A DNA stretch of 64,000 bases, taken from the NCBI RefSeq assembly GCF_048128805.1, contig NC_136004.1, positions 18,288,185 to 18,352,184 on the forward strand, written 5' to 3'. Each line of letters opens with the position of its first letter. Positions within the stretch are counted from its first letter, which is position 1. Of the stretch, positions 43,886 through 58,300 are shown in pieces. The notes beneath the pieces are model-generated. The model saw only the letters and a program-made list of their open reading frames with translations, had not been told where the DNA came from and searched no databases. The translations under genes were made by a program, and so were the position numbers. Source of the DNA: Centroberyx gerrardi (Eukaryota > Chordata > Actinopteri > Beryciformes > Berycidae).

Positions 43886-46800
43886 CTTATACCTGATACT
43901 TTGTTTGTTGCTTATTTCCAAGTTCTCTGCCTGACAATGATTTATCAGTTGTGAATCTGTAAAGGGGGTGTCTACTGTGGGACAGCACAAGTTTGCAGAA
44001 ACCTATAGGTGTACTTATTACCAGTAAACTCAAAAAGGTCCAAATATCAAAACTCAAAAAAATCAAGTCAAAACGGGAGAAGAAGCGTGGGCCTTCCAGG
44101 GTTCCAGGCGTCCTTACGAGGTCCTTCGTGTCTTCCTCGGGCCTCAGAGTCCGTGCTAGTTGTGTTACGTTGGAGTTTTTTTTATCACCCAACCATGGGA
44201 CACACCGGTTTTATGCGGTCCAATAGGCTGAATTGGAGGCAGCTGTTAGGAGCAGGTGAGAGTGTTTATCCCTGATTGAGGAGGGTTCGGCTTCAGCTCG
44301 GTGGCTCTGTGGCTCTGTGGCTGTGCCAAGAGCTCCTATAACTTTGTTGGGGCTTGTGGTGCAGACAGACCCGCGCCAGGCTGACGCGCTGATGCGTCCC
44401 ACCAGCCATGTATTGGGCCTTCGACCTTTTGACATGGGGCCTGGAGAAGCTGGCTGTGTGGGTTGGGAAATCAGGTGCGATCCCGTCGTGCCACACTATC
44501 TACCTGTTTGTTTGTTACTTCATTTTCACTTATTGCCATGTGTAAGAACTCAGTTGGAATTTGGGTGTACAGTGCTGTCTTAAAAAAAAAAAGGGGGAGG
44601 GGGGGGGCAGGGGGTACAAAGAAAGGGAGAGAATAACACAGAAAAGGATTAAAAATCCTAGTAAACATGTCCAGCCTCCACTGATACACACACATGAAAG
44701 CTTTCACTGATACTCACCCATTTAAAAACAAGCACAATAAATTAAATTAAAAGATTAAATGAAATGATTACAGTCTATTACAGTCTAAAATGGCTACAGT
44801 CACTCTTGAGGTTGTGCACGGCGCTGGGATAAAGGCTATCATGCAGACAAGAGCTTTTGATCTGAAAATGTTGTTACAGCTCATTTATTCACTTACAGTA
44901 GTGGATTTTGAACAACGAAAAACAAGTCTCAACGATACAACTCTGTATCTTACCGAAACCCTGAGCTCCCCTTGTGAAGGCACAGTAATTAGACTGCATG
45001 ATCCAAACAGGTAAAGAACCACAATTTATGTTTATACATTGTGGTTCATTTTAAATAACCGCTGCCAGGACAACCTACATTTTTTAAATTTAGTTCTAAA
45101 AAAATTGGCACGTTGTTCAAGTACTGTGTCACAATTGATATGCATCACATATTACATAAACACCTGGTACATCTAAAATAAGGAATTAATAAGTTTTGAT
45201 AAATGTACCAAGTTGTTGTTCAGGCGTTATGAATGTGTTCTAAACCAGAGTTGATGTAAAGTGTAACCAGAAATACCTGAAGGCAAGTATCAGTAATAAG
45301 ATTCTGAATCAAGATGTTCTTTAGTTAAATCTATAAATCTATAATCTAATTCATGTCACTGCCGCATAAAAGCAAGTTGCGTCTTTTACGAGGCTCTATA
45401 AAGGTAATGTTTTTGTCATGCGTGTTCAGAGTAAAGGTTTGTTTGAGTGATGGGAGTGTATTCAGGAACGATGGCAAACAACACACCCAGCCAGGCTTGC
45501 CTGGACATGAGACAAAAAGAGAATGCCAGCATTATCCTGTGCGACAAAAGCTTAGCTGCAGTTTACTCAATAAAAATGTTTACACACATGTGGTCTGTTT
45601 GCCAATCCATGGGTTGATTGCGTAATTCTGAAAACTTTACATTTTGTCTAATAAAAAACATAATAATGTCGTCTGTGATGTATTCTAATTAAGTATATTG
45701 AAAAACAAAATGAAAAAGAAACCCAATAGGCCTATGTAAATGTCACTGAGGATAGGACATGCATGGGATCTGTTGCAGAACAAAACAACATGATAGGCTA
45801 CACAGTAGATAGTACAAATGTGTACCCATTGTGAACTGGAACTTAACATGTGCAGGGAAAGTGAGAACAAAGAAGATCAATTTCCTGTAACTGTGAAGAA
45901 GCTGTGATATTTGCTATGTGGCTGTCAGAGAGCAGACAGCACATCTGAGGCACAACATGGCGACCCTTCAAAGACCGGTGGAGAAGCACTGCTGTGAAAA
46001 AAAAAAACATGGCTGAAACCAACATTTAATGGCTTTATTAACAGCCCTGTGAACAGTGTTTTACCACCTCAGTGAAGAAAATGTACTCTGCTATTGAATT
46101 GCTATTTTCTTCGACAATTATCCCTTCTGGGACTAGTCTTAAAGAGTTGTATCACTATTGTAAATCTGCTCTCAGACCATTATGAGATTTCACAGGATTA
46201 TGATCACAGGAAAAGCCCAGCTGGATGTGTAGTTAGGGTTGAGTTCGTACACAGGGACAGTTGACTAATAGCAGGCCTGCTACTGTTTGCTGCTGGCTGG
46301 CAATAATGTCATGGCTGTAGCCTAGTGGGTGGGAAACTTGTACGGCTGTAGCCCCATTTTAAATCCAATTTGGAATAATGAGGTGGGCCCAACTAGGCGT
46401 GGATAAAGCTCATACACACCAGTGAGCCTGCATTATCCCCAGTGATGTACTGGTAAATACAAATCTGGGCACAGGCCTACTATGAACTCCAGTCACAGAT
46501 CACCACAAGGCAAACAACCAAGAGTATCAACAATAAACAACTATATTTTCATAATAGTATTAATGTAGGTTTTATTTTCTTGAAAGGATGTATTTTCATG
46601 TAACTTATGCCTACATATGCTGATACTACTATACATTAGCTATATACTGTGAATTTATATCATAAAGATGTATATTAGCCTGAAAAGCTAGCCAAATTCT
46701 GTTTCCCAAACAAAAGTGTGATTGCACTGACTTCAGGTTGGTTTCCTCTCCACTACATCCCTGATTAGCCGCCCTCCTCCCCTCCTCCCCGCCTCCACCC

Positions 46801-47689
46801 CCCACTCCCACTGTTGTTGACTGGCTAGGCCGGTTACGTAACACCTTTATGCCTTGCGCACGTGGCCACAGCCATAACAAGAGGGCAATATTTAGCCGGA
46901 TTAAACATTATCATCGACCCAAAGATCATAACTTTCACATGCGATCCACATTTTACCATGGTGCCGTAATGAGGGTGCGGTGGAAGGATTTGGGCCTGCA
47001 GTGGAATAACTTCCATTTCAACCAAAATGACAGGCTCGCGTGAGAGGAATTATCCTGCTCAGCGCGTGCCTCTTCCATTTCAGCCATATGTGTTAAGAAG
47101 TGATTCAAAATGAAAGCACAAAAGTAGACAATGCGAGTTCCTGTAAGAGAACAGGACAATGCGTCGCCATGAGTTTGCTCCTCGCCACGTGAGATTTTGG
47201 GGTAGCCTTAAGTTCCTGTGTTTTCCTATGAGTGGTTATGTCATTCAGTGAAAAAACAATTAATTGGGTGATCTGTCTGTATGTCTGTCTGTCTCCTATC
47301 CCCATACTGAAAAAGATAAAAAAATAATTTAATTCAAAATATAGTTTGGATATTGCAAATACAGTTTCATCCCATGTACTGTTGACAACATATTTGCAAG
47401 TATATCCAAAATATATTTTGAGCACTCAAAATATATTATTATTAGTAGTATTATAATTATACTATTACATAGCCTAATAATAACAATGATAATACGTTTT
47501 ATTATAAATTCAGGGTTACAAAGTGCTTACATGATTAAAAAAAACATGGACAATAAAATGAATACCGTCTACTACATTTCTGAAGTACATGTGAAATATA
47601 TGTATTTTTCCTCCCTGTGTGGTGTCACCATGCCAACAACACTGACTGACCACAACTCGTCTCTCTCTCCCTCTCTCTCCCACTCACGT
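43886..47689. other. intergenic stretch downstream of albumin
   Basis: No credible gene. G-rich tract AAAAGGGGGAGGGGGGGGGC near 44590-44609; otherwise AT-rich DNA with short random ORFs. The segment 46850-47090 is freer of repeats and has balanced composition, so it may hold upstream control elements of the plus-strand unit that starts near 47.7 kb. Confidence 0.5.
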
Positions 47690-48103
47690 TATTTCCCCTC
47701 CTTCATCCCAAAACTGTCATCCTGAGCAGACGACGCTCAATCCCCAAACGCCCGGATGGAAGCAGGCGACATTCAGGGCAACATGGTTGTATGAGTGGAG
47801 GGCAACCTTTCCGGGGGACGGAGACTGCTGGAATCTGTGACATTTTCGACACAACCCACGAAAGCCCACGGAAAAGGGATTCATTCAGGACGGGTGGAAA
47901 CAAGAAGCGATAGAGGCGTGGGGTTGAAAAGGAACGGCACGTTTTTTTTCCCTGGTGTCCTATTTCGTTGGTAAGTACATTTTTCTTCAGTAAAATCGCT
48001 GCCCTGTTTTCTCGACGGGTTATCTTGCAGGATGTTGACTTTCCAGGTGGATTTCTTTTGTGGTGACCGTCGTTTTGGGCTACACTTTGGAGGAACGGGC
48101 CTG
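47690..48103 (+). other. candidate 5' untranslated first exon of an unnamed plus-strand gene
   Basis: A GC-richer segment with several CpGs (CGACGCTCAATCC, CGCCCGGATGG, GGGGGACGGAG) after a CT-rich lead ends in two strong donors: TTG|GTAAGTAC at 47971 and CTG|GTAAGTG at 48104. The apparent intron between them would be only about 20 nt, so they are best read as alternative donors of one exon. There is no long frame, which fits a 5' UTR. CpG-bearing sequence continues to about 48780. Confidence 0.4.
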
Positions 48104-49526
48104 GTAAGTGTTAGAATCGCGTAAAAAATAAAGCGGTAGGCTACAATACAGGCGTAATGTAAATCAGTGTAGGCTCATCATTGCCACGCACTCTCTGACT
48201 TGTGTCCATGTAGATTTGACAGACGACATCACTCTACATGGTTGCATTTCAGCAGTGGTCACATTTCGCGAAGTGTGCTTGTAATAATGTTGCCAGTGCT
48301 CGCACACAACACAGTGAATGGCCCTGCTACACGTGTGTGCCTCTACTTCCGATACTATTACAATAGTACCAATCGTGGCGTGCCCACCTTTCTGAATAAC
48401 CAGGCAGCACGCAGGTTAAAACCCGAGCTCGAGCGACCGTTTGGCCCGGAAGATTGACTTCAACTGGCGTCTAATCTTTTAGGCTGTAAATCATGCGAGT
48501 CCATTTTATACTCTGTTGAGCTTTTCGTGCGCCGAGAGCGTTTGACGACGAGGCGGGTCGACAACCGGGCATGCGCAGTGGGCACCGCCGCGACCACCCC
48601 ATCACCAAATGTGGTCTATCCACGCATCGTATCTGTGCATGCCTCAGTTCACTTCCCTGGTCTCGGTCAAGAGCCTCAACCAGGCAGGGTCGAGGCTTTT
48701 GTTGTCAGTGTAACGATGTATCCTCCTCTCATTGTATACTGCGTTTCCTTTCGTTATGCTGCGCGGTAGCGAGGCTGACAGCGAAGGGAGATGAACCCAA
48801 CGTGGACACTAAGCCATACCACTTACTTATATGAGTCTGAAATCTAATAGGAGGCAGACAATTAGTGTTACATGCGTCCCTGCTAGTAAGGGCTTGCAGC
48901 TTTCTTCCAGGGTGAGTCTCTTCCACTCACTGTCACCATGATAGATGGCCATTCTAGTGAAAATGCAAATAAAAAAAACCCTCTAAAATCAGACAAAAGC
49001 ATCATTTCAACTGCAGTAAGTTAGAAGCTTCATATTATATCATATCCTTTATATTAAATATACCCCACGCTAAAGACACCTTATCCTATGTCCTACATAG
49101 GCAGCGTAAATAACATTCAAGCGGCCAGAATGGGGCATGTGAGTTAATGATTACCTATTATGATAAGAAAGACTGAGAAAGAAGAAGCACACTGGGGTCT
49201 GAGGCTGCCTCTCATATTTGAGATATTTCTCCCAAAGCGTTTTGCATAGAATATTTATCTTCAGTGCCTTAAGGCTGCACTGTGTGGCCCCATAACCTGA
49301 AAGAACCCAATACACCGGTGATTGCCCTGTCTAGTCTAGCCATAAAGGCTATAAGATAGATATGACAAGCATAATATGATAAGATAGGCAGACTAACAAC
49401 TTCCTTCTTTTACTCAGCTTTTATGTTTAAGTGCAACGCATGAGCACACACAGTCACAGTCTGTGGGCTTCTGTTGACCAGCTTCCAATGATAAGGGTAA
49501 AGCGAGAAAGGACCATGTCACCATCT

Positions 49527-49528
<2 letters not shown>

Positions 49529-49561
<33 letters not shown>
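49529..49561. repeat. (CT)n microsatellite
   Basis: Nearly pure CT run of 33 bp. Confidence 0.9.
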
Positions 49562-49562
<1 letters not shown>

Positions 49563-52500
49563 GCCCCCTCCCGCCCCTCCCTATATGATTCATATACCTA
49601 CATAACTGCATCAGGGAGCGACTGACACATTCTTGCAACATCAATAGTATGCGGCCTGCAGTGCGAGATACCATAGGACAAGGTCTCTAGCCTGAGGACC
49701 GCAGTCACACTGTGTAGGTGTGCACTCTGCACGACTTTACCCATCAAGCAGGCTTAAGCCACAATGAAAAGGTACTGGAACATTTTGTGACTCTTTAACA
49801 AATAGCCAGCCTGCAGTTATTGAGAAATGGGCCATGAACTTGCTCCATGGGTTTTCACAGAGACACTCTGGGATTTATGAAAAAGTTAAACGTCTTCTAC
49901 CCGCACACTTTAATCTGTTATTTCTTACTTTACTCTGCGTTTGAAGCTGTCTGATTTGCAGAGGAGCTTCCCCGACACGAGAAACAGTTCACTAAAAATT
50001 CTGTGTTGAATCCCAGCATGCTGTGTCTACACAGACAGCTTTTGCAGAGAGGAAAATGATACTAAAAGAATATTATGTTGCCCTCCTTTTGACTGAGCCT
50101 TAATTTTATTTGTTATATCACTATCTTGTGGAATTAAGGTGGGTGCACTGAAACATTAGATGAGGACAGATTCAATTTATATTTTGACTGTACTTTGACC
50201 TGTCCTTCCTGAGTGTAATCCTTTTGAAAAACAATCAAGGCGGAATGATTCACACTAAATTGCTAGTTCAGTGGCGACAGGGTGCAGCCACGGCTTAGAC
50301 CGCACTGTCAATAGTCTCTTTTTTATACTATCCCATAAATCCAGACGCCTCACAACAAGACACACAGCAGTGCATATTTAAACGGACGTTAAGTCAGGCA
50401 GCCTCAGCTTGTGTTTTGGAAATTGTGTGTGTTGGAGCTGCCTGTGTGTGGAGGAGGGGTGGAAAGAGCTGTTGATATGCGTGTAAGAAGTATGTGTACA
50501 TTGTGTAATGTTTTCATGTGAAACAAGATGTTGAGAGAGCAGAGTCAGACCAGTTTTCTCATAGGTGTGTGTGTGTGTGTTGTAAGTACACGTGCGTAGG
50601 CTGTTTACAGTTCCTCCATAGTTACTGCCATCCCTGGGCCACGGCCCCTCCTCTAGTTCCAGTCCTATGCTAATTTCACCTGAGGCCTCTCGCTCCGTGA
50701 CAAGAATGTCCTCCAATAACCAGGCTGGTCTCACAGCATTACTTCACAACCCCTTTCTATGCAGGTTAAACCTTTTCCTCACAGACTATTAGATATGATA
50801 TGATGGACGACGGAAAAGACGTGAAAGACTTGTACTCATGTATATGGTGTGTGACTTGGTTTCTAGACAGCAGGACGTCTTATAGATTTCTAATTTAGTG
50901 CAAAGACAGATTTTCACTATCAGGGCACCACAAAAGCTGCCAGCTTGATGCAGGATTTTTCACTCTGATGTTCTGATGTTTTGTTTGACAAAAAATGTTC
51001 AACAATGTGTCTGTCAGGTACAGAGGATAATTATGATTTCTGCCCTCAAAAAATGAACTATTCTGTAAGCAAATGTCTTAAGATGGCTCCTAACTTAAAC
51101 ACTAATCCATAATGTGCTTCATTCTCATGCCAGCAGTCAGTGTAGACGACTGGGTGCCATTTTCTCTTTTTTAAATTCTCATTTTGGAACGAAACTCTTC
51201 ATTTTCTAACGCATTAAAAAAAAAAGAAAGAAATGACCTTGGTCTTGCCGATCTACAAGAGTAAGAAGAAGAAGAAGGAAAAAAAAAAGCAATGTATGGA
51301 AAATGCACTGGAGTCTGCGCTGGTTTCCATGACGGTAGGGCCCCGTGCCGGCTGGCCCGTCTGCCAGTGGGTGTGTCTGTGTGTGTGTGGGAGGGAGGGC
51401 AGTTGGCACCGGGGCTGGCAGTGCCACAGTCAGAGAACAGTCTGTCTCTCTGATCGGCCCACCTCGCCCTCAGAGCACAATCACACTGTTATGTCTGAGC
51501 CCTTCTTCGCCATGGCAACATCACATGATAGAGCGCAGACAGAGTGGGAATCTTCATGCTGTTTCTGTGTGTGTGTGCGTGTGTGTGTGTGTGCGTGCGC
51601 GGTACATGTCACGCTCATTCCAGAATTGATCAAAACACGGTATCGTTGAAATCTTGTTTTATAAGCGTGTTATCGATCACGGGGAGTTGATAACGTTCAC
51701 TTCCCTGTTTGTGATTCACAAGGGTCAAAACAAACAAAATGGACAGAAGAGACAGAGAGAGAGAGAGAGGAGAAAGTGGGTGGGCGGGCGGGTAAGGGAA
51801 GCTGAGACGAGCACACATTCAGCAAGTTGTCAGACCTCGATGATGGAGAAACAGGCTGAAAGCAAATGGCACGTAATACTGATGTTTTCAGTCACCGCTG
51901 TCCCCTGAGTCTTCCAGCGATTTAACTTCAGCGTTGCTTCAAGGCCGCAGAACAATAAAAGCCCTTTGTTTGGAAAATCACTGTCAATACATATAATCAA
52001 AATCATTTTAACTCTGAATTGGAGTACAGAGACTTTACAACTAGTCGTTAAGGTTTGGCTCAGTATTTCACCCTGTCTCAAAGTTCCTAACACACAGAAA
52101 TATTTGATTAATGAGGCCCCATTTGCATATTTGTGATTTGTGTACATGCAGCTAGTGTCAGCGAACACGTGTCTAGCGGCGAGCTTGCAACTGATCAAAA
52201 TGATGCCGTCACATAAGGCGCTTCTGTCTGTTTTGTAGGCCAGCATGTTGTTCTAACCCAGCTCTCCAATACCAAAAGAAATCCCCTCATAGTTCCCAAC
52301 ATTGAAGGATTTCTGTTCTAATAGCAACACATGAGTCACAGACTGATTGTGGTATCCTCATTCTTTCAGGTCTCAGTGAATCAGGCTTCTCGACCAACAT
52401 CAGCCTTTACTGTGGACTCGGTTACTGAGCCATGCTGGCAGTCATAAGCTTCCTGTTAGCGTTTCTTTTTTTGGTCGCATTGAAGAAAGAGACCCTCGCT

Positions 52501-54718
52501 TAATTTGAGAAGGGTGACGCATACAAGCTAACCTCTGTTCTTTTAGTTACAGTCTCCTTCAGGATGAAAGCTCTGCACTCATCCCATGAAAAAGGATACA
52601 CATGCTAGATAACATGTGAACTATTAGCCAGTTATTAGCTAGTTAGCCTGTGTCTGCTTTGCTAGTAGGTTATTAGCATTGTTTTCTCCGTTTTTGGCCC
52701 GGCTTTTCCACTCCAGTGGGATCATGAGAGCTGTTTTGTAGTGTTTCTGGTGGCCTTCTGTAAGCGGTAGGGTCCGTATCAAAGCATTGTCACACAGAGC
52801 GTCTCTTGTGTGGTGCTGGCCTGGCGTTAACTATGCTAATGACAGGCTTACTGCTGAACTGTACGGCATTGTGGGGTTTTTTTTTATGGAAGGTACATTG
52901 GACATTTTTTCCTTTCCTTCTCGCTCAAGTACAGTCGTCGAATAGGCAGCTAGGGCTTCCCTCTTGATGTTAATGAGTCATTATTTTTGCCGCTGGGACC
53001 TGGGGTCATTTTGAGGTTTTGGAACATTTTTTGACGGTAAACCACTAGGGGAAAGACTGAGAGAAGTATGGGAAAAGGTTGTTGTTGGCATTTGTGATGA
53101 TCCGTCAGGAAATGATCTGTTTTGGTTAGCATTTGTGCCTGGTGGATGCAAACCCATGCTCCTGTCAACTGTAAATCACCTCCAGTGTTTCAAAGAGCAA
53201 GTCCTTTTGTACTCAGGAGGAGAGAGCATATCAGCCCGGGAGGGCTGCACAATATTGACAAAAACAATATTGATTTAAAAAGAAATGGCGAAATATTGAG
53301 ATTGCAGTATGAATTGCAATATATTGGGTACACAGCCTTTTCTACATTTGTTGGGTGGTGGTGGAAATGAGATGACAATGCTGAATATTTGTTCAATACA
53401 AAAAAAAAAAAAAGATTTCCTCCTGCATGTAACTTTATTTGTAGGTCAGTGACTGCACAGCGCAGAATACCTTGAGTAGGAGTTGGTCTGGAACACTTTT
53501 CCCTCTAAGGAAAAATTGCAGCCTCTTGCAGTTTAGAAATTGACAGAGACGATCTTATGATTCCAGTGTGTGTATGCTGTATATATATTTTCAATTAATT
53601 GTGTAGCCCTAACCTTTTAAACAAGGCACATGTTTTTCATTTTCTCCCTGAGAATGGGAAAGGTGTTAAGGGACTTCTTCTGTACCTGTAAAAGGAGCTT
53701 TCCTAAGTTTGTAGGTTTTCTTTATGTTTGAACAGGTGTGAGCTGACATGTGCATATGTACGTATGTCTGTACTTCTATACTGTAGAGGAGTGGAGGGTG
53801 TGACAAGTCTTTCTGACGAGTAATCGACCTGTCAAAGTCTTTGTTGGTCCATATAGGTGTGTCAATAATGGTGCTGCCTTTTTCTGTATGATTGTATAGA
53901 TGGGGCTGGGTTCCATGTAAGGATGAGCAGCTGGCTGACTGGTCACTGCACAGCCTCATGTGACACTGCTATTTCTAGCTAAATCATTCCTCCTCCTCCC
54001 TTCGGCCTTTAGCAACAAGAGCGAGTGGAGGATATGTGACACCTCAGAAGGCAGGGGGGGGTTCTGAGGGGTTGGGGGTGCTCAGATAGAGGACTCCAGT
54101 TAGCTGTGGGCAACCTTGCAGGGTGGGGACAAGCTACAGTATGTGGGAGGGGGGAACAATGGCATGCATGGGGATGATTCTGGGTGAGATAAGAGTGAAA
54201 TGAATGTATGTGCTGTTAGCAGTTTAATTGGCTTTCACATGCACCTTTTTAGAAGACGCTTTGATTGTAAGACTAATTTACAAGTTTGCTTCGCACAGAT
54301 TTTTAACACAAACCATTCACTTGTTAAATTACACGTGCATCTTTTCAGCTGAGGCACTAACATCTGCAATGCCAATTTAGAGCATGTGAAGACGTGAGTT
54401 TTCCTGAGTTATGGCTTGATTAGTATACACTGTTAATTTTCTAAATCGACAATATGCATATAATTTTTGCCTAATCTGCAAGCTGAATAAATTGCTTACC
54501 TCACAAAACCTTTGCAAATCCCATCTTCTCAATTGTCCTTGGGGTTTCATTGTTTTCCGTCCATTTTTCAGCTCAAATCACACTTTTATTTTCATGAGTT
54601 GGCAGAATTATAGTGACACTTTGTTTAATTGACAGGTGATTCACTTGTTATATTCAAAGGGAGAGTCCCGTTGGCTTGCCCACCAAACAACAGAAAGTGT
54701 GAGAACATGCTCTTGCAC

Positions 54719-54744
54719 CCTCAGCACCCTCAGCACCCTCAGCA
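54719..54744. repeat. 9-bp tandem repeat CTCAGCACC
   Basis: Nearly three units of CTCAGCACC; it gives a short H-P-Q repeat in one spurious frame. Confidence 0.85.
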
Positions 54745-55089
54745 CAGGGCTTGGACATCCTCGCTGGCATGCTGGGAAAACACATTACTTTTGATAACGG
54801 TGACCCATGGTTTTCCTACTGTGCTCATCAGTGACATTATTTAATTTGTGGCTGAGCAGCTTATTGATTATTAGGTTAGAGAGGTTGCCCACGCTATCTC
54901 AAACACCACCATTTATTTTATGTCCCGCTACCATGGTGCATAATATGTGGGAAATTATGTCATCATGGTCCCGTCTGTCTCTGTCTGTCTGTCTGTCTCT
55001 CTGTCTGTCTGTCTGTTGATACATTCTTGTGAACACAGTAACATAAGAGTACATGATAGAGACTTCGTATTTACAGCGCACGTTCCCCC

Positions 55090-55320
55090 TGTAGAGTAGA
55101 TAATCTAATTAGATTTTGGAGCTCCTTGCTGCATAAATTTGCATATTAATGAGGAAAACATATTTTCTTGAAACTACTATAACTCTTTTCATATTAATAC
55201 CGCCCATGTGTTATGTGAAGTGCGTTGACAAAGAAATATTTGCAAATTAATGCATTAATTAGATTAATTAATTGCCTCGTCGGCATAACTGGTTATGTTT
55301 TATATATCATGCCGATTATG
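55090..55320. promoter_or_regulatory. candidate enhancer: dense homeodomain/POU-type motifs
   Basis: Contains an exact octamer ATTTGCAT (55137-55144) followed by ATTAATGAG. Several TTAATTA/ATTAAT cores (TAATCTAATTAGATT, AATTAATGCATTAATTAGAT, TTAATTAATTGCC) crowd into about 200 bp free of known repeats. The sequence is not simple repeat, so selection is possible. Confidence 0.3.
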
Positions 55321-58300
55321 GCGGAACATGAGGCAGCTCAACTGCCTCTTGCTTCCTATTTTTAAAAGACAGTCCGTTCCCCCATCTTTTTTTGGCCAAG
55401 CCCCTGCTTCCCTTCCGTACTAATTCTGGTCCGTGAGAGAAGAAAATATTTGCCTTAATATTTGCTTTATTATCTTGGGACACAATGTCATTCTCACCTC
55501 CATTCCTTTCAACACTATTTACCAAAATTTTATTTAAATTATTGATGAGCTCAGGATTACTTACCTTTCCCAAATTTGTCAGTCAGCATCACCACTCAAA
55601 GTGACATGCCTCTGTTAATAATTTATCATTCTATATAATGCATTAATTATATGATAGTAATCATAGGCATGAAGCAGCTCTTGCACAACCCCCCCCTGCT
55701 TCTGACCAAACTGGTCCATAACATGTCCCATATGTAAACCTCTTCTCTTGTTCTCCATCTTGCTTTTACTGAGCAATTTGTCAGTGTGAAAGTTTAAAAA
55801 AACCCAATGTGAGCTGCAGCATTTTTTAAGTAAAGAAGAAGGCCTTGAGGATAAAATATTGTGATCATATGTAGACTGCATTGAGTCATCATCATCATTG
55901 AGTTGTAACAAGCTGAGATTGCATAACACTCAGTATTAAGGTTTTTTTTTTTTTTTAAGGAGAAATAATCAGGGTATTCAAACTGAATGGAGGATATGAT
56001 TAGTGGTCTAATACAGGTTTCGTTTCCCTCATCCTCCTTAATTAATTAATAATGGCAAATTATATAATTGGTCTTTTAGATTTATAATAGTCTAAACATA
56101 AAAATGAGAGCCATTTTGGAACTGGGACTGGAAAAGGCACTAGCACCAAAAATACTTCCTCCCCTACTGTACTACAAAACACCCAGGGGAAAACACTGAA
56201 AGAGGAGCATGCACAGAATAAACAGGTCTTAAAGATGCTATTCCAGGGCAAATGTCAGACCAGTAAACTATGGAAGTGAAGGCTTATCTATCCTTGAAAA
56301 TCTCCAGGGTTCCATGTACTGACCAGGCGATGACATCCTCATAGTATTTCACACATTCCAGCCCCCCTACGTTGGCAACGAGTGACCCCCCCCACCCCAG
56401 TACTGCTGAGGTCGGCTGTCCAACTTCAGCCTGAACTATAGTCGACAAACCTGTTACCATGATCTTCACACTCGAGGACACAAACAGTTTCTATCTTCAG
56501 TTTGAGCCCTGAAAGTAATGAAATGTGACAAGTCAACACATGATCATCCCTTTTAATACCTACATTTCTTCACTTGCAGTGCTGAATGCCCATTCTCACT
56601 TAAATCCTTGCACTCCGCACCTTTTAGTGTTCAGGAACGTGAGAAGCTCAGACAATCATTAGTACAAGCTATACGTTGAGTGGGTTTGGGCTCCACTGTG
56701 CCCCCTCCTGGCGGGGCAAGACGATGTTCTGATTTGAGCTGATGGGTGGAAAGTCTCGAGGAAATGATTTAGCCCCGCAGGATTAGAGGTGACCCCAGCA
56801 AACTGCCCCCCCCCCCCCCCCATCCCCCCTTTCCCCTCAGAGTCACCGGAACACGAGCAGACCGCTTGTCACAGTGAGTTTCCCTCAGAGTCGAGCGCGC
56901 TGCGGCGGCACGTCGACACAAACAAAGTAGCACATGCCACACACAGCCCCAAACGATGCCGCGTCTAAAAAGGTCCCTCAGAGGAGTCAGTACAACAGAT
57001 CTGTTGTATTAAGTCAAGTTTTGTCAGTATACAATGGTGAAAGACAAGCATTTCTAGAAAAATTGCTACGCTTGAAGGACAGAGCCGGAGTAACAATACT
57101 GTTACTATGTCATTTGTTTTTTTCGGGCGTAATGGTGGCGTGTTGAGATGAACTTTTGGAATGCAGCAATGCACGCTGCTTGTCATGTGAAGGGAAATAA
57201 CCAATGAGTCACACAGATTTTTTCCTTACCTCAGATCGTAAAAAAAAACAGTTATTCTTCTGAATGCTTTAGTTGCAATACGCCTTTCATTTTCCCGGCC
57301 TTTTAGTATCCTGCATCCGTTCCATTCAGCCTCTGCATGTAGGCTTATAAATGTATGCAATATTCTATTGACAGTCTATTGACAGTCTTGCATTCAGGAT
57401 TGTGACTCTGTGGGTGAAGAGGTTTTGGTCGCTGTCAGTAACCTAGTGTTCAGTTCATGTCATCATCCATTTTGAAAGAGAAACTGACTTTTATAGTTCA
57501 AAGTTCAGAATGGAATTATCTTTATAGCATGCCCACAGCACAATAACATGTATGTCACTTTTAGGGGGTTAACGAAAAGAAAATCCATCTTTTTTATTAA
57601 ATCACAGATTCAAGACTTTATACTTGTTTTAGGGTTCTGGGGAAAAATGGGAGAAATGCCCTTTTTGAGAGAAATATGGTCTTTTTCACAATTGGCAATA
57701 GCCTCACTAGCTTGTAATGCCTTGTGTTTTATTGATTTCATGGTCCACCCCCCCTGCACTTCTGCTTTGGGATTCATTGTTGTACAAACATTGTATAGAC
57801 ATTGCAGAAATGTCTTTCCCAGAGTAAAGATAACATACAGCTCATCTCCTGTGGTGAGGACATGCTGTGTTGAATTCCCCAACCCCTATAATACTCTCAA
57901 CAGTATTATTTTCAAATCTGACCAGCTTCCCTTCCCTCCCCTCCCCCTTCCATGCATGCTATTCCAATAACAGAACTGATGTTGCGGTTAATTCGACAAT
58001 GTTGAGTTATAAATGTGTCGTGAGGCTGTAAAAGAGTTGTTTACGTATCAATTGTTTGTCACGTTGCACAAAATAGAGCAGCATAGATGAGACTTGTAAA
58101 GGGTTTACTACCCTCTACAGGTCCTACTCTTCAATAATTTATGCATTCTCGCCTATAATTGATAAACTGGAAAATAAATGCCTCTGCAAGCCCCCTTGAT
58201 GCGATTAAGGCCCGACAAAAGTCACATTGAGTGCTCGCCTGCTGTTGGGAGTCGTCATGTGAAATTCCCTTCCATATTGTGACCGCTCCAAGTGGCATTC

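Noticed and set aside
44471-44707. Minus-strand ORF rich in proline and phenylalanine
   Set aside because: Built on the G-rich/A-rich low-complexity tract near 44580-44610.
47971-47990. Very short intron between GTAAGTAC and TTCTTCAG
   Set aside because: About 20 nt is below the workable intron length in vertebrates; treated as alternative donors of one exon.
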